Part shown: positions 54,693 to 54,756 of the stretch, one piece after another
Numbering within the stretch: position 1 is the stretch's first letter
Layout of the letters: the number at the start of each line of letters is the position of its first letter
NCBI GenBank assembly: GCA_902635795.1
Contig: CACPPH010000004.1
Location: 1 to 54,756 of the forward strand
Length of the DNA stretch: 54,756 nucleotides
Reading direction: 5' to 3'
Origin: an uncultured Pelagibacteraceae bacterium
GTDB taxonomy: Bacteria > Pseudomonadota > Alphaproteobacteria > Pelagibacterales > Pelagibacteraceae
Notes under the pieces: model-generated
Databases searched by the model: none
Told to the model about the DNA's origin: nothing
The model's input: only the letters and a program-made list of their open reading frames with translations
Made by a program: the position numbers and the translations under genes

Positions 54693-54706
54693 TTGTTTTA
54701 AAACAA
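54693..54706. repeat. 14-bp perfect palindrome upstream of the basic peptide gene
   Basis: TTGTTTTAAAACAA at 54693-54706 is a perfect palindrome 11 bp before the basic-peptide ATG, overlapping the 5' untranslated region. It could be an operator or simple AT-rich symmetry; another near-palindrome (GTTTATTAATAAAAC) lies at 54720-54734. The window ends soon after. Confidence 0.3.
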
Positions 54707-54756
54707 ATCTTAATGATTCGTTTATTAATAAAACATTAATTAATTAAAGATTCATG

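Noticed and set aside
1-54756. CRISPR array, transposon or prophage
   Set aside because: No regularly spaced repeats, transposase, integrase, capsid or terminase gene could be found.

Overview
This 54.8 kb window reads as chromosomal DNA of a streamlined, very AT-rich alphaproteobacterium, most like the SAR11 group (Pelagibacterales). The basis is the low GC content, the lysine- and asparagine-rich proteins, intergenic gaps that are mostly a few to tens of bases, repeated TAATG stop/start overlaps, a class I lysyl-tRNA synthetase, a TAXI-type TRAP transporter, and the helicase / ferredoxin / CarD gene order. The lineage is inferred from content and style; no rRNA gene is present to confirm it. 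No gap longer than 300 bases lacks a gene.

Layout. (1) 1-8.5 kb: the 3' part of cobT, then a leftward block lysS-pyrD-rpmB-yhhQ, then a rightward trkH, AmpG-like permease and NlpC/P60 peptidase. (2) 8.5-9.9 kb: an intact tRNA-Ser(GGA) and, 1258 bp away, a nearly identical copy of its 3' 74 bases. Between them lies one secreted trypsin-like lipoprotein protease, so this looks like a minimal tRNA-targeted islet. (3) 9.96-15.9 kb: a surface-glycan cassette (glycosyltransferase, epimerase, FAD oxidoreductase, DegT aminotransferase, FkbM methyltransferase, SAM methyltransferase), extremely A-rich and inserted between the tRNA and the translation block. (4) 15.9-25.4 kb: a leftward translation operon, glycosyltransferase-thrS-infC-rpmI-rplT-pheS-pheT-lepA. 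(5) 25.5-33.0 kb: an alpha/beta hydrolase, an SDR-like protein, and glutamate synthase gltD-gltB. (6) 33.2-39.7 kb: uppP, tRNA-Arg(ACG), an O-antigen ligase/polymerase, then acetoacetyl-CoA genes (thiolase, histone-deacetylase-like hydrolase, acetoacetyl-CoA synthetase). (7) 39.9-45.5 kb: pyruvate dehydrogenase E1, carrying its own N-terminal lipoyl domain, and E2, then an EamA permease and a hotdog thioesterase. (8) 45.5-50.5 kb: two very small genes, a TAXI/TRAP uptake system with an internal terminator, and an aminotransferase. (9) 50.7-54.7 kb: SUV3-like helicase, TerB-like protein, 7Fe ferredoxin, CarD, and a 23-residue Arg/Lys-only-type peptide gene on the opposite strand.

The most unusual items are the lipoyl-E1 fusion, the tRNA-Ser/protease islet, three unlisted small genes (a 49-aa zinc-ribbon-like protein, an 18-aa hydrophobic peptide with a full Shine-Dalgarno, and the 23-aa basic peptide with its own RBS and terminator), and the DAO-oxidase plus DegT pair in the glycan cassette. 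I saw no CRISPR array, transposase, integrase, phage structural gene or toxin-antitoxin pair.
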